Positions 27,176 through 38,100 of a stretch of DNA of 64,000 nt are shown in pieces (position 1 is the stretch's first letter; every line of letters starts with the position of its first letter). A program made the translations under genes and the position numbers. Below the pieces are notes generated by a model, which saw only the letters and a list, made by a program, of their open reading frames with translations, searched no databases and was not told the DNA's origin. The stretch is from Buxus sempervirens (lineage: Eukaryota > Streptophyta > Magnoliopsida > Buxales > Buxaceae): assembly GCA_947561395.2 (NCBI GenBank), contig OX387184.1:4216001-4280000 (forward strand). Direction: 5' to 3'.

Positions 27176-28709
27176 TCTTTTAATTGTTGAAGAAGAAAAA
27201 TAAAGAGAGGGTGGTGGGAGGAGAAGGAGAAAGGAGAATATGCAAGGATAAGAATCACTTAAAAACATGAGGTTCCAAACGGAGGCTCCTCACAGTTAAA
27301 ATTTTCAACCAAGCAAAATTCTACAGAAGTTAGTCATCCATCAAAAAAAGTGTTAAGCTTCTCTCCAACAGAAATCCTCTGTTCTCCTACTTGCTAATTG
27401 GTGGCAGTGATTGAAAGTATAGAATCCTTTTTATAATTTCAAAATTTTCATATCTTTGTCCATTCAGCTTTAGTAGTCCTAGCTACCAGCAATGTACACA
27501 AAAGTTATTGTTACTCAGTAAACATCTAAAGGCTAAGCTGTTCAGGAATTTACCAGAACTAAGATGGGTATACAGATTTAGGTAGTGACTTCAGAAACAA
27601 AAGTTTTTCAACGTTTTACTAAAAATAGGTTGGATCTATAAATTTGGAGAATGACCTCACGACCCACCAGTGATTCTATATCTTTCCAACTTGAAAACAG
27701 ATTCCAAGTTCAAAAAATAAGATGAGTTATCAATTCCACCATCCAATATAAAATTCTATGTTCTGGACTACTTAAAGGACAGAATACTTGTTTTACAAAG
27801 AACAAAGTTTGGTCTTTCAAAGAGGACATAGTGGAAAATAATTACACCCTCTTGAAGGATTTTCTCAAAATAGGATTGAGAAACAAAATGTGATTCCAGA
27901 ATTCATGAAATCAATTATAATTTCTTTAAATTCATTTACTAAATACAATTCGTAATCCTAGAAATGTAAAGCCAGGAAAATATCAATTGCATAACACATC
28001 GATCTAACCCTTAATTTGAAAAGCGATCAAGTATAAGAACAAACATGGAACGGGGGTTTTCCAAAATCACCTCTTCAAGAAGCACTGCTTCGAGGACGGG
28101 ACCTGTAACTTCGTCTGGCTTCGCCTAAAGTTGAGAATCAACCTCCTCCCTTCTTCTTCTTCTTTGCTGCTGCAATCACTGATTTGCTTCTCCTACCGTT
28201 GAGACATAGCTCCCGAGAAGGAAATGGATATGGAGAACTGGTTCCATTTAATAAACGGCGGTAGGGTTTCAACCGGGAAATAGAGAGAGACAGAACGAAA
28301 TAAACGAAATCCACGTGGAAATGTGTCAAAAAGAAAAATCCTAAGAATTCCACCTCAGCGCCATGTAGGAGAGAGACTCTGGCGCTAGAGTCCTTTGCTA
28401 TAGTATAACACGGAGAGATGGTTTGGAGAAGACGATTTTCCCTTCTAGAATAGCAGTTTCTGCGAAGCTTTCCCCTTCTAGAATAGCACGAAGACGATAA
28501 AGCGAGGAGATGAAGCGTGGGATAAAAACCCTGGAGAAAGAACTCACAGAAGATAAGTTTAAAAATAATTTGAGTTTCGCAGAAGACGAAGCGTGCGATA
28601 GAAAGAGAAATGTTTTAAAAAAAGTTTAAAAATTATTTAGAGGTTCGAACGCCCGAGCCTGACCAAAGCCGCCACGTCAGCCCGAGGCGGTTTCTTTTAA
28701 CATGATAGA
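26081..28709 (-). mobile_element. Non-autonomous Helitron, 2.6 kb, with complete-looking ends
   Basis: On the minus strand the 5' end is A|TCTATCATG (28709 downward). The 3' end is a perfect hairpin (GCCCGTGC, loop, GCACGGGC; 26092-26110), a 7-base spacer, then CTAG at 26081-26084 followed by host T. Insertion between A and T without target duplication, TC start, hairpin and CTAG end together are the Helitron signature. No Rep/helicase is encoded. The interior holds a (CT)n microsatellite (27118-27171) and, at its 5' side, GC-richer sequence that may be captured host DNA, including a 71-codon frame at 28138-28353 that I cannot identify. Confidence 0.8.
27118..27171. repeat. (CT)n microsatellite, about 26 units
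   Basis: An uninterrupted CT repeat inside the Helitron. Reading frames through it are artefacts. Confidence 0.97.
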
Positions 28710-28932
28710 TATATATCCTTAAATTTGGATTTTGTTCGGTTCGGTTTTACACTTAGGAAATTCAGTTCAGTTCAATTAATCTGAGCTTTCAACCCAAAAC
28801 CGAACCAAACAAATTCGGTTCTTTATTTTTAGAACCAAAACCTACCCAAAGAGTATATAATCAAAACCAAACTGACCTAAAGTCGGGTTGAACCGGTTCA
28901 GTTTCGGTTTTAACCGACCCAAGTTGCAGCCT

Positions 28933-30082
28933 TAGGCTGCGTTTGGTAACGCTTTTGCTTTTTTCTTTCTAAAAGCAAGAAAGCAAAAAAGCAATTTTAT
29001 GCTTTTTGAAAGATCTTTTCTTAAAGCAAATGCGTTTGGTAAACTTTTGCTTTACTTCTAAGAAGCAAAAAAGCATGTTTGGTAATTGCAATAACATAGA
29101 AATTGTTTTTTGCTTCCATAAAAGTATTATACATAATTTATGTATTATACTTAGAAATATACTCAAAAATATAAGTCCAATATTATAAAATATTCATAAA
29201 ATAGTCATTTAATTACATTCAAATAACTAAACAAGTATCTAATATCACCATTGTGCTAATCCATATGCACTAGCTAGTCTACGTGCAATTGAGTCTCTTA
29301 ATTCTGACATCTTTCGTCGAGATCTAGCCATCACATCAATCTCTGGGTTGTTCTAAACTTGAATCTGCTAGCTCATCTCGGGTCTGGTCATAATTGGGTT
29401 GGGGTTAATCGGATCATAATCGGGTTGGACTAAATTAAGGCGGGTTGGAAAACCCCAAACCCAAACCAAACCCGCCAATAAACGGGTTCAACCCGCCAAC
29501 CCGTTTATTATTATTATTATTATTATTATTCAAAAAATATATTTAAAATAGGGTTGGGGGTTAATTGGATCGGGTTGTAGCGGGTTCGGGTCGGGTTTTG
29601 GGGTTAATCGGGTCAGAACATGATACTTTTGCCATCTTTTTTTTTTTATCGGGTTGCCCGTCGGGTTGGCGGGTCATAATCGGGTTGACCTGATTACTGG
29701 CGGGTTGTGGAAACCCCAACCCAATTAATAAACGGGTCAACCCAACTCATTTATAATCGGGTTGACCCGTCGGGTCGGATGGCATTTTGCCGGCTCTAGC
29801 AATAACAATACGTTGTTGCTTCTTAAGTGAGTATGAAGGTATCATCTTTAATATAGGAATAAAGCAATAGGGTATCGAGGGGTTTTGAAAGCAATAAAGC
29901 AATTTTGTAAAAAAAATTGAGAAGCAACGTTTTGTTGCTTCCGATGAAAAGCAATAAAATTGCTTATTTGCTTTTAGCAAATTGCTTTTCGTGTGCCAAA
30001 CGGTACTTTTGCTTTTAAAAGCAATTTTTTGCTTTCAAAAGCAAAAAAGTACTTCCGAAAAGCGTTACCAAACACAGCCTTA
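28933..30082. mobile_element. hAT element B of the composite
   Basis: Terminal inverted repeats TAGGCTGCGTTTGGTAACGC and its complement at the right end are followed inward by many AAAAGCAAAAAGC-type subterminal repeats. A further copy of this left end is at 59158 (GCTGTGTTTGGCATTGCTTT). It contains a nested repeat rich in CGGGTTG between about 29370 and 29795, ending GCCGGCTCTA, and a (TTA)n run near 29505-29530. No transposase. Confidence 0.75.
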
Positions 30083-30134
30083 GTTTGGGTACCACATATT
30101 TTAGAATTTGATTTTAATGACTATAATCCATAAT

Positions 30135-30704
30135 TCAGTTTGGATACCCAGATTTCACAGGGAAGCAATGAATAGACTTAATTAGATTCAGACAACTAAA
30201 AGGAGAGAGTATAAGAATCAAATCCACGATAGTGCTCGAATTAACTCTCTCTCCAGAATCCATCAACTCCATAAACAGACTCATTGAAGATTCTGTATCA
30301 CCATTGCAAGAGTATACAGAAAGCATTGCATTCTAAGATATCAAATCTGGTCTAACAATCTGTTCAAAAACTAATTTGTTGTAACAATATCCCCACATTT
30401 GGAATACAACGAAACTAATCCATTGTTAACATATGCGTAGGAGTGAAACCCAGATTTGATAGCCAAGCACTGTATATTCATCCCAATTATAGATTCCTAC
30501 CCTTCGGAACCATACACTCAACAACCTGAATGGAGTCAGGAAAACAAAAACTCCGAATCAATCCCGATATCATCGTATTCCATAAAACCGTGTCTGGCTC
30601 AGAAATTCTATCAAACACTTTCCGGGTCATCTGAATATGCGAGAATTTGAGAAAGTAGACATCAACAGCGAACCCTATGAAGGTACCGAACTCAAACCCA
30701 TAGA
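30135..30704 (-). pseudogene. Captured, decayed PPR gene fragment
   Basis: Translated pieces on the minus strand read MTRKVFDRISEPDTVLWNTM and ISGLIR (about 30540-30640), then LAIKSGFHSYAYVNNGLVSL and YSKCGD, then a piece with SMSLFMELMDSGERVNSSTI. In order and spacing they match consecutive motifs of a PLS-class PPR protein close to Arabidopsis At4g30700. Stops and a frame change interrupt them, and the start and DYW ends are absent. It lies inside the outer transposon, between its right end and the hAT insertion. It is not a copy of the intact PPR gene 2.6 kb away, which has different motif sequences. Confidence 0.8.
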
Positions 30705-30968
30705 GAGAGAGAAGGGGGAGCAAGAGAGAGAGGGGGGAGCAGGAGGTAGAGGGGGAGAGGGAGTGGGAAATAAGGAGCACAAGAGAGAGGGAGAGTGAGC
30801 AAGAGGGATAGAAGGAAAGGAGCGAGAGGGGGAGGGAGAGAGAGGGAGCCGGAGGGAGGGAGGGAGAGGGGGCCGAAGGAAGAGAGAGGTAGTGGTAGAG
30901 GGAGAGGGAGCAGGAAGAAGAGCTAGCGGAAGGGAGAGAGAGAGATAGAGAGAAAGGGAAGGGGTGAG
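30703..30968 (+). repeat. Purine-only tract (GA/GGA rich), about 265 bp
   Basis: GAGAGGGAGAG and GGAGGGAGGGAG words make a nearly pure purine strand directly upstream (in PPR sense) of the captured PPR fragment. Long open frames of Ser/Pro/Leu across it are composition artefacts. Confidence 0.9.
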
Positions 30969-31186
30969 AGGAGTACCTGGTTGCAGGGTTGTAGCAGGAG
31001 GAAGGCGACGAACTTGACGATGGCAAAGAGCAAACGAGGAGGTCGGGCTGGGTAAAAACCACCTTCAATCCCAATGTTAGGGTTTACATGGCTACAGAGC
31101 AAAATCTCCAAATACTACCTTTTTTTAATGGATTGTGGATTCTTGTAAAATCCAGAATCCACAAACCCTTACCAAACGACCCCCAA

Positions 31187-33270
31187 GACTCCGTTAACGT
31201 CAAGAATGGGCTGGAAACCCAAAACGGAGGTATCTCTTCGTCTTCTTTCTACGTTATTGGGTAAAGAAAAACAAAAAAACAAGAAGGTATTAAAAATAAT
31301 CACGGTAAGATTGAAGGATGTTGAATTTGGAGTGGAGATGAAGACGAAAAGTGGAGGAAACTTACCTTGAGTAAGCTACGAAATTTCCTCTAAAATAATT
31401 GTCATTTGAATGGTGAAGCAAATTTGGGGTGGTTGGCTGAAGTTAAACTAACCTTAAATCTCCCTTGGATAGAAGAATACGATAGCATATCTGATGTGTG
31501 CTTTCCCTTCTGAGATTAGTTTCATTAACTGGTTTGTGTTATTGGGTGGTTGAAGTGTTATTGAGTGCTAGAAAATATCAAAAGTAATTTGAGTTTTCCC
31601 CTTTTTTTCCATTTGAGCTCTTGAGAATTGAGACAGTTTATTTTATAATTTTGGCGCATATACCTACAAAAATTATCGTAAGGATGCACTCTCAATGTGC
31701 AGTTGGTTTTATTCTGTAGCTAATTTGTTTTTCATCCACTTCTTTTAAGGATGGACCAATACCTGGTTCAAATATTTCTGCAATTGGAAGTGTCCAAACA
31801 TCATATTAGTTTCGTTGAGTGTCATTGCCCATTGCTTGAATCATGGACAAGCGGTCTACACAGAGGGCATGAGTAATTCACGGATAAGGCAAGGCGACCA
31901 GTGTCAAGTGGGTCTTCTTACAACGTTAAACGCTTGAGTTTCCCTTCTTTGTAACACAGGATCGAGCTACCATTTCTTTAGAAGTTTTCCTTTTGTTGCC
32001 ATTTCTTCAAAAGCTTCTTGCACCCTTCTCTTCTTCTTGAAGCTTAACCTTTTATTTTTCTTCTAATCTTTGCATTTTCTTCCTTTTTATTTTCTCAGAA
32101 CCCTCACCCCACGGCTCATCTCCTTTTCCCTTTTTGGTTTTTTGGTCTTTTTTCTTTACTTGATAAAGTAGAAGGAAGATGAAGCGAATACCTCCGATTT
32201 GGGTTTCCCACCCATTTTTGATTTTAACGGAGCCGATAAACGGAGGCTTTATGATGTGACGATATGCTCCACGCGGCCACATCCAATACAAGCAGCAGGA
32301 TAACATGGCGGACAATGTCAACCCTCTTGTATAATCTTCTTTTTTTTTTTTTTGGCTGTTAACAAAAACTTCAAAAACCTGGCTTCGTGTATAATCTTTT
32401 TTTTTAATATTAAAAGGTGCACTTTTTAGTTATTTATGAAACCTGGCTTCGTGTATAATCGCTAGCGGGCTATTATAATATATCATCATTATTCCCTTAA
32501 TATTAAATTTTCAAAATTTTCTTATTATATTTTTATTGCTTTTAATGTTTGTTTGAATTTCTTATTCTTTTGAATTTTTTAACATGGCAAAACAAAAAAT
32601 ATAGAGCGCTGTGTCGATGAAATCTTAACAAAGCGGAACACAAGACTCCCATCGAAATGGTATCAAAATTAGCTTAAGCAACCTTACGAGTTGGTGGTTA
32701 ATGTGACAAGACTCACTTGCGCTAGACCTGCAGAATGCTGCATCCTGTCAAACCGTAGAATTACGCTACTTGTCATCGCTTTTCCGATGATGAACCATCA
32801 GTGGGGTTTTAAGACCCCTAGTTATTTAAAGTTTTCAACCGACATAGACAATATTTTGTACGGTGCCATAGGATTCTATAAAATAAAAAAAAAAGATTTA
32901 GATTGGGGTAAGGGGTGGGAACTGGGAAGAAAGCCTAATAACTTAAATTGGTTAGGTCATTACGTATCAATGCTTTCCTTGACGAACTTAAATTGATTAG
33001 GTCATTACATCAATGCTCACCTTCATATTATGTTCTAACATCTAAATATTGACAATATAATATTTAATGTTTTTAAAGTTCATTGAGAAAATCATTAGTT
33101 TTCTATACGCCACTTGAAAATTTTTTTTTTGTCTAAAATCTTTTTTTTTATTAAATAATAAAATTACGGTTCGTGTCATTTATCGATTTCTAAAGATTCT
33201 TCCTTGACAGCACTTTCCATCAACGGCGTAGTACATAGCGCCGGGGTTTTCGAAATAAAAGAATCACTCC
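31187..33270. other. Intergenic region upstream of the PPR gene
   Basis: Holds the right part of the duplicated locus (31188-31265), its inverted uninterrupted copy (32161-32333), and two 22-bp direct copies of AAACCTGGCTTCGTGTATAA at 32375 and 32439. The remainder is AT-rich. The PPR promoter presumably lies in the last few hundred bases. No other gene is supported. Confidence 0.55.
32161..32333 (-). repeat. Inverted, uninterrupted copy of the 25.4/31.2 kb flank
   Basis: The complement reads GACATTGTCCGCC, TATTGGATGTGGCCGCGTGG, AGCATATCGTCAC, CTCCGTTAAAATC and GGAAACCCAAATCGGAGGTA. This matches 25412-25512 joined to 31188-31265 at roughly 75 percent by eye, without the 5.7 kb transposon nest between them. 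Confidence 0.7.
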
Positions 33271-35058
33271 ATGCTCCACCAGCTCATTCATTTTCTGTAT
33301 TCTATCATTTCGAGTTCAGAGCTCCCTCTCTTTGGTCTCTTAACGATGGAAGTCACCACCATTACCCAGGCCATGCAGCTGCATGCTCAAATTATCAAAA
33401 CAAGTAAGAATGAAAACGCCCTCGATCTAAGCAAGCTGTTCACGTTCTCTGCCCTGTCCAATTCAGGGAATCTTAACTATGCTCGCAAAATTTTCAAGTC
33501 CCTGAAGAGCCCAAATTCGTATTTCTGGAACACCATGATCAGAGGATATGCACAAAGCACAGACCCAATTCAGGCCCTCCTACTTTTCCTCTCAATGCAA
33601 CAGCAGGATTATGCACCAAGCCCCGACAAATTTACTTTCCCTTTCCTCCTGAAATCCTGTGGCCGCTTGCAACTGATCCGAGAAGGAAAGCAACTTCACG
33701 CCCTATCGTATAAGACTGGTCTCCAACCTGACCGCTACATACAGCATACTCTCATCCACATGTACTCCTCCTCTGGGGAGGCCGACAGCGCAACCCAAGT
33801 ATTCGAGAAAATGTGCAACCGAGACGTGGTTTCTTGGACCTCTATCATTGATGGTTATGTAGACAACGATCGCCCTATTGAGGCGCTAGAGCTTTTTGAA
33901 CAAATGCAAGATGATGGTGTTACACCTAATGATGCAACAATGGTTGCTGTTCTCAGAGCTTGCGCAGATACAGGGGCACTAAGTATTGGGCGAAAAGTCC
34001 ATCGGATTGCTGAAGGGAGTAAGCTTAGTTCAAAGGTTAACGTGTGTACAGCTTTGATAGACATGTACGCGAAATGTGGCTGTATAGATAGCGCACAAGA
34101 GGTGTTCCATAAACTTGAGAACGCTGATGTTTTTGTTTGGACGGCAATGATTTCTGGGCTTGCAAGCCACGGAATGTGTAAAGAAGCCACTGATTTATTT
34201 GTTCAAATGGTGGGACTCAAAATAAGACCGGATGAGAGGACAATAACTGCTGTTTTGTCAGCTTGCAGAAATGCAGGTTGGGTTAGCGAAGGCTACTCTC
34301 ATTTCAACAATATGCAGAAGAAACATGGAATAAGACCTGCAATTCAACACTATGGATGCATGGTTGACCTACTTGCTCGAGCTGGACATCTCAATGAAGC
34401 AGAGAAATTTATTAAAAGGATACCAATTGAACCCGATGCAGCTCTATGGCGAACCTTGATCTGGGCTAGTCAAGTCCATGGAGATAAAGATCAAAGTGAT
34501 CGTCTGATGAAGCATCATCAACTTCTAAACATTGATTCAAATGACAGTGGCAGTTATGTACTTCTCGGAAATGTCTATGCCTCAGCAGGGAAATGGCGCA
34601 GTAAGGCAAAGATGAGAGAGTTAATGGCTCAAAAGGGACTTGCAAAGCCACCGGGATCTAGTAGAATTGAAATTAATGATGTTATCCATGAATTTGTAGC
34701 AGGAGATTCAAATCATCTTGAAGCAGAAGAAGTTTACAAAATGCTGGATGAAGTAGAGATGCATCTGAGGGCAGAAGGATACCATCCCAAATTTTCAGAG
34801 GTCTTGCTTGACATTGAGAATGAGGAGAAAGCTTTCCAACTGCGCCACCACAGCGAGAAGCTTGCTGTGGCTTTTGGCTTGATTAAGACAAACCCAGGGA
34901 CTGAAATTCGGATTGTAAAGAACTTGCGATCCTGCCAGGACTGCCATTGTGTAATGAAATTGATCTCAAAAATATATAGAAGGGAAATAATCATCAGGGA
35001 TCGAATTCGCTTCCACCATTTTAAGAATGGGGAGTGCTCCTGTGGGGACTCTTGGTGA
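33271..35058 (+). CDS. PLS-class PPR protein with E/E+ and DYW domains, organelle RNA editing factor
   Basis: An intronless frame of 595 residues. PLS-type PPR motifs run from about residue 35 to 425 (for example SYFWNTMIRGYAQS, DRYIQHTLIHMYSSSGE, DVVSWTSIIDGYVDN, NVCTALIDMYAKCG). E and E+ regions and a DYW domain follow. The DYW cytidine-deaminase core is present: HSEKLA at 527 (HxE zinc/catalytic motif), CQDCH at 555-559, and C589/C591. The last three residues are DSW rather than DYW. By family knowledge such proteins bind specific organelle transcripts and perform C-to-U editing. The first ATG (33271) is preferred because residues 1-25 could be part of a targeting peptide, but a second ATG at 33346 is possible. 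Its target site cannot be told from sequence. Its stop lies 50 bp from that of the convergent E3 ligase gene. Confidence 0.93.
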   Translation: MLHQLIHFLYSIISSSELPLFGLLTMEVTTITQAMQLHAQIIKTSKNENALDLSKLFTFSALSNSGNLNYARKIFKSLKSPNSYFWNTMIRGYAQSTDPIQALLLFLSMQQQDYAPSPDKFTFPFLLKSCGRLQLIREGKQLHALSYKTGLQPDRYIQHTLIHMYSSSGEADSATQVFEKMCNRDVVSWTSIIDGYVDNDRPIEALELFEQMQDDGVTPNDATMVAVLRACADTGALSIGRKVHRIAEGSKLSSKVNVCTALIDMYAKCGCIDSAQEVFHKLENADVFVWTAMISGLASHGMCKEATDLFVQMVGLKIRPDERTITAVLSACRNAGWVSEGYSHFNNMQKKHGIRPAIQHYGCMVDLLARAGHLNEAEKFIKRIPIEPDAALWRTLIWASQVHGDKDQSDRLMKHHQLLNIDSNDSGSYVLLGNVYASAGKWRSKAKMRELMAQKGLAKPPGSSRIEINDVIHEFVAGDSNHLEAEEVYKMLDEVEMHLRAEGYHPKFSEVLLDIENEEKAFQLRHHSEKLAVAFGLIKTNPGTEIRIVKNLRSCQDCHCVMKLISKIYRREIIIRDRIRFHHFKNGECSCGDSW

Positions 35059-35108
35059 AAGGAAACTGTTCTATTAAAAAGGATCCAATATGCTACAAAT
35101 GATTCTCA

Positions 35109-38100
35109 TTACCTTTCCATAGATGACAAAAGCAACCCTTGCATTTGAGAACATGATTCCGGAAACATATCCCCTGCAGCTTTCATTGAATTGACCAATT
35201 CCCTTATTTGAGGCATCAACATGTAAACCTCTTCAGCTTCATTTTTGGTTATCCACTCCTCTGTCATCCTGCATGAGGCTCAACTGTCAGATAACAGAAT
35301 GTGGAAAAAAGATAGCAGTTTGTGTGGTTGGAGGGAGATTGGGGATCTGAAGGAGGGAAAGAGAAAGATTTAGAAAAGCCCATCAGATAACAGACTCATA
35401 TTTAGGTTGAACTTCACTTTTCAGGTTAAAATTTGGTTATGACTGGTATTTTCAGATCTAAGGTGGGTGTTATTATTTTGTCACTTTGGAGTATCATATC
35501 CATCAATCTTCCTCTTTCATACCTTTTTAAGGCAAATTCAGCTACCAGTGTTGCGTTTTGATACTACTAGAATTCACATCAATCTTGATCTTCCCATTTG
35601 TTTATTTGTTTTTTTTTTCCTCAAAATTTTTACTCCTTATTTCATTTATTTAGTTTTTAGTTTTCTTTTTGTTTGATATTCAACTGATTTTTTTGACGTA
35701 ACGAGTATAAGAGGAGGATCTGCATGAACCAATGAAGAGCATATCTTTCCTCCCATGCCTCTTTTGAGTGTCCAGTGAAGCATAGAAAGGACTAACACTT
35801 AAACAATGATAAATTTGAACCTTTTCAAGCTAAGATATTTCAAAAAAACCCATAAAAAATGACCACAGATACTTTATATTCATCTTCTTGGTTGTAATGT
35901 ATAATATATGTGCCAAACCCAACCCCGACCAAAGAAAAAAGGAAAAGAGAAAAGAGAAGGTAACAGAGCATGTCCAAAGCCAAATTTGGTCAACTAACCT
36001 TAATTGAGTTTCTGCAGCATTATTGCAATCAGAAAACAGAATCTTGACTACGGGGCGCAGATATATTTTTGAGGTTGGTCCAGTACTGCTCTTTGTTCCT
36101 AAACAATAGCCGGTACAGCACCAAGCATTTGGATTTATGAGGACAAATTGCAGCATGGGTGATTTGGTTCTCAGATCCCTCAACACTGTTCTGAATGATA
36201 ATTCATCTGTTGCGCGTTCTAGTAACTGACTGACAAACACTCTTTGTAAGGTATACTTCCTGCTTAAGAAGATCAGAACTATTCATATATCAACTATATG
36301 GCTGCTGTATCATTGATTATTGTATCCATAATTACAAATGAGGAAGATGAAACAAAAAAGGACTTGCAAGTATTAACGAAATGTTCACCACAATTGTAAC
36401 TCAAGTCAAATGCAAGTCCTCTTCAGAGGTATGACTTTAGGATTAGATTGAAAACATGAAAAGCCAGCAATGGGCTAGCTGAACCAGAACAAGAAACCAT
36501 TGCATTGCATATGCTCAAACCTAGCCTTAGAACTACATATTTGTTTTAATGACCTAAAAAGAAGGCATCAAAAATGATAAATTAGAGGTTTACCAAGCAC
36601 CCTAAAATAGTGTTATGTGACCACAACAATACAACCAGTCAAGAGGTGGTCTCACCTTGAGATAACATGATACTCCATGATACAGCATGACACCTATTGG
36701 ATTACCAATAAAATGTGAGATGACGTCATTTATTGTGTCATGACAATTAGGCATGCCAGAACTGTATCACAAGATCTTGCTTCAATCACCTGAATTATAG
36801 ATTTATGGTGAAACTAAAGACCCAATTTCTTGATCATGGGACTCAATTCTTTATCCTCTTTCGCTACTCTCTCTCTCTCTTCTTTATTTATTAATTTTCA
36901 GTTGTAGAACTCAGAACAACAAACTTTACCTATGTTCCCATCAATGTCAATCCGAAATCAAGACTTTCCTCATCCTCCAGTATTTTAATCATTAATTTAC
37001 ATTTCCATCCCTCCATCCAAACCTAGCCTTCAACTCAGCGGAAAATTAGTGCATGCTTTCTAAAACCTTTTCTCAAAATCCAGGCCCTGATTTGTGGATT
37101 AGGATAATTGAAACCCAGCAGTTCAAAAACCTTTTGGTATTTGGGCTCCTTTTCTACATAATTTTTGTACAATATAACATAATTATTATCAAACAAAGAG
37201 ATCAAGAATAAACTTGCATATATGGTTTATGTACTACATAGCAGTCAAGATGACCACTTCTCACATGAAATTGTTCAAAAAATTACATTATGCTCCAATT
37301 AAGCGTAACTAATTATGTTACCTGAATATGTCATCACGCCCACCTACAGGCAAATCAGTAGAGATGTAACATTTAAATAATCGGATACCACCATCCAGCG
37401 GTGCATTGCCATTACTGCCACAAGGGTATGCTCCCAGGAGAGATGAACACTGAGGACACATAAACTCAGTCCATTCAACATCTTTGGAAAGATTGGAAGA
37501 TGTAACCATGAAAGCATTACCAAGAGAACCATTAAGAAGTGATTTTTGATATGTCATAAGCTCTCTTGAAGAAGTTTCAGATGTTCCATGAGAGCAGTGT
37601 CTACAGTCATTATTTTGAGCATCATTTGTTATATCAAAATGAGAATGACCCTGTTCATGCGCGTAAATTCCATGTGCTGCTGATGCATGTCTAGGGAAAT
37701 CTGATATCAAAGAAGATGTGCAAAATAAAGTAGTATTGGTACTTTCTTTCTGAATAACATCATTTTCTAGATCAGTATCAAAAGTTTGCACCTTAAGAGT
37801 CCCGCTACTTGCATTCTCTCTTTCTTTTTTATTTCCCTGACATAAACCCCTTATATCGTTACTAGCAGATTGTATTGTAGTGTTAGGTGAATTATCTCTA
37901 CCAAAGAGGTCAGGTTCATTGTCATAACTTCTTCCTTCATCAGAGTCAGATAAGCAACAACCAACAAGGTCATCCTTGTGAACGATAGCAGATGTAGAAT
38001 CTAGTAGGCACACACCCTCAGTACAAACATAGGAATTGGCATACTTGGTTACCAGCTTCTCACTTATGCCTCCAAATGAACAGCAGCAGGCTCCAAACCA

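Larger units (their letters stand above)
25619..30082. mobile_element. Composite of two abutting hAT elements inside one 8-bp target duplication
   Basis: The whole 4464-bp block is flanked by the exact 8-bp duplication GTTTGGGT (25611-25618 and 30083-30090). Part A (25619-28934) starts TAGGGGTGCAAC and ends GTTGCAGCCTTA, imperfect inverted repeats of hAT type. Part B (28933-30082) starts TAGGCTGCGTTTGGTAACGC and ends GCGTTACCAAACACAGCCTTA less one base, nearly perfect inverted repeats. The two parts share the TA at 28933-28934. Part A is split by a Helitron. Part B contains a third CGGGTTG-rich element (about 29370-29795). Confidence 0.8.
25513..31186. mobile_element. Outer DNA transposon carrying a PPR gene fragment, itself invaded
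   Basis: Ends near CATTGTTTGGTAGGGTTT and AAACCCTTACCAAACGACCCC form imperfect inverted repeats. The insertion is also delimited by comparison with the uninterrupted inverted copy of its flanks at 32161-32333. It contains a decayed PPR fragment (30135-30704, minus) and a long purine-rich tract. A two-part hAT composite was inserted at 25619-30082. I cannot see an exact target duplication, so ends are accurate only to a few bases and the superfamily (hAT or PIF-like termini) is open. Confidence 0.6.

Noticed and set aside
27041-27268. Frames over the (CT)n run
   Set aside because: Artefacts of the microsatellite inside the Helitron.
30487-31074. 195-codon minus-strand frame with Ser/Pro/Leu-rich start
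   Set aside because: Most of it is a purine/pyrimidine tract translated by chance. Only its C-terminal third is a PPR remnant, reported as a captured pseudogene fragment.
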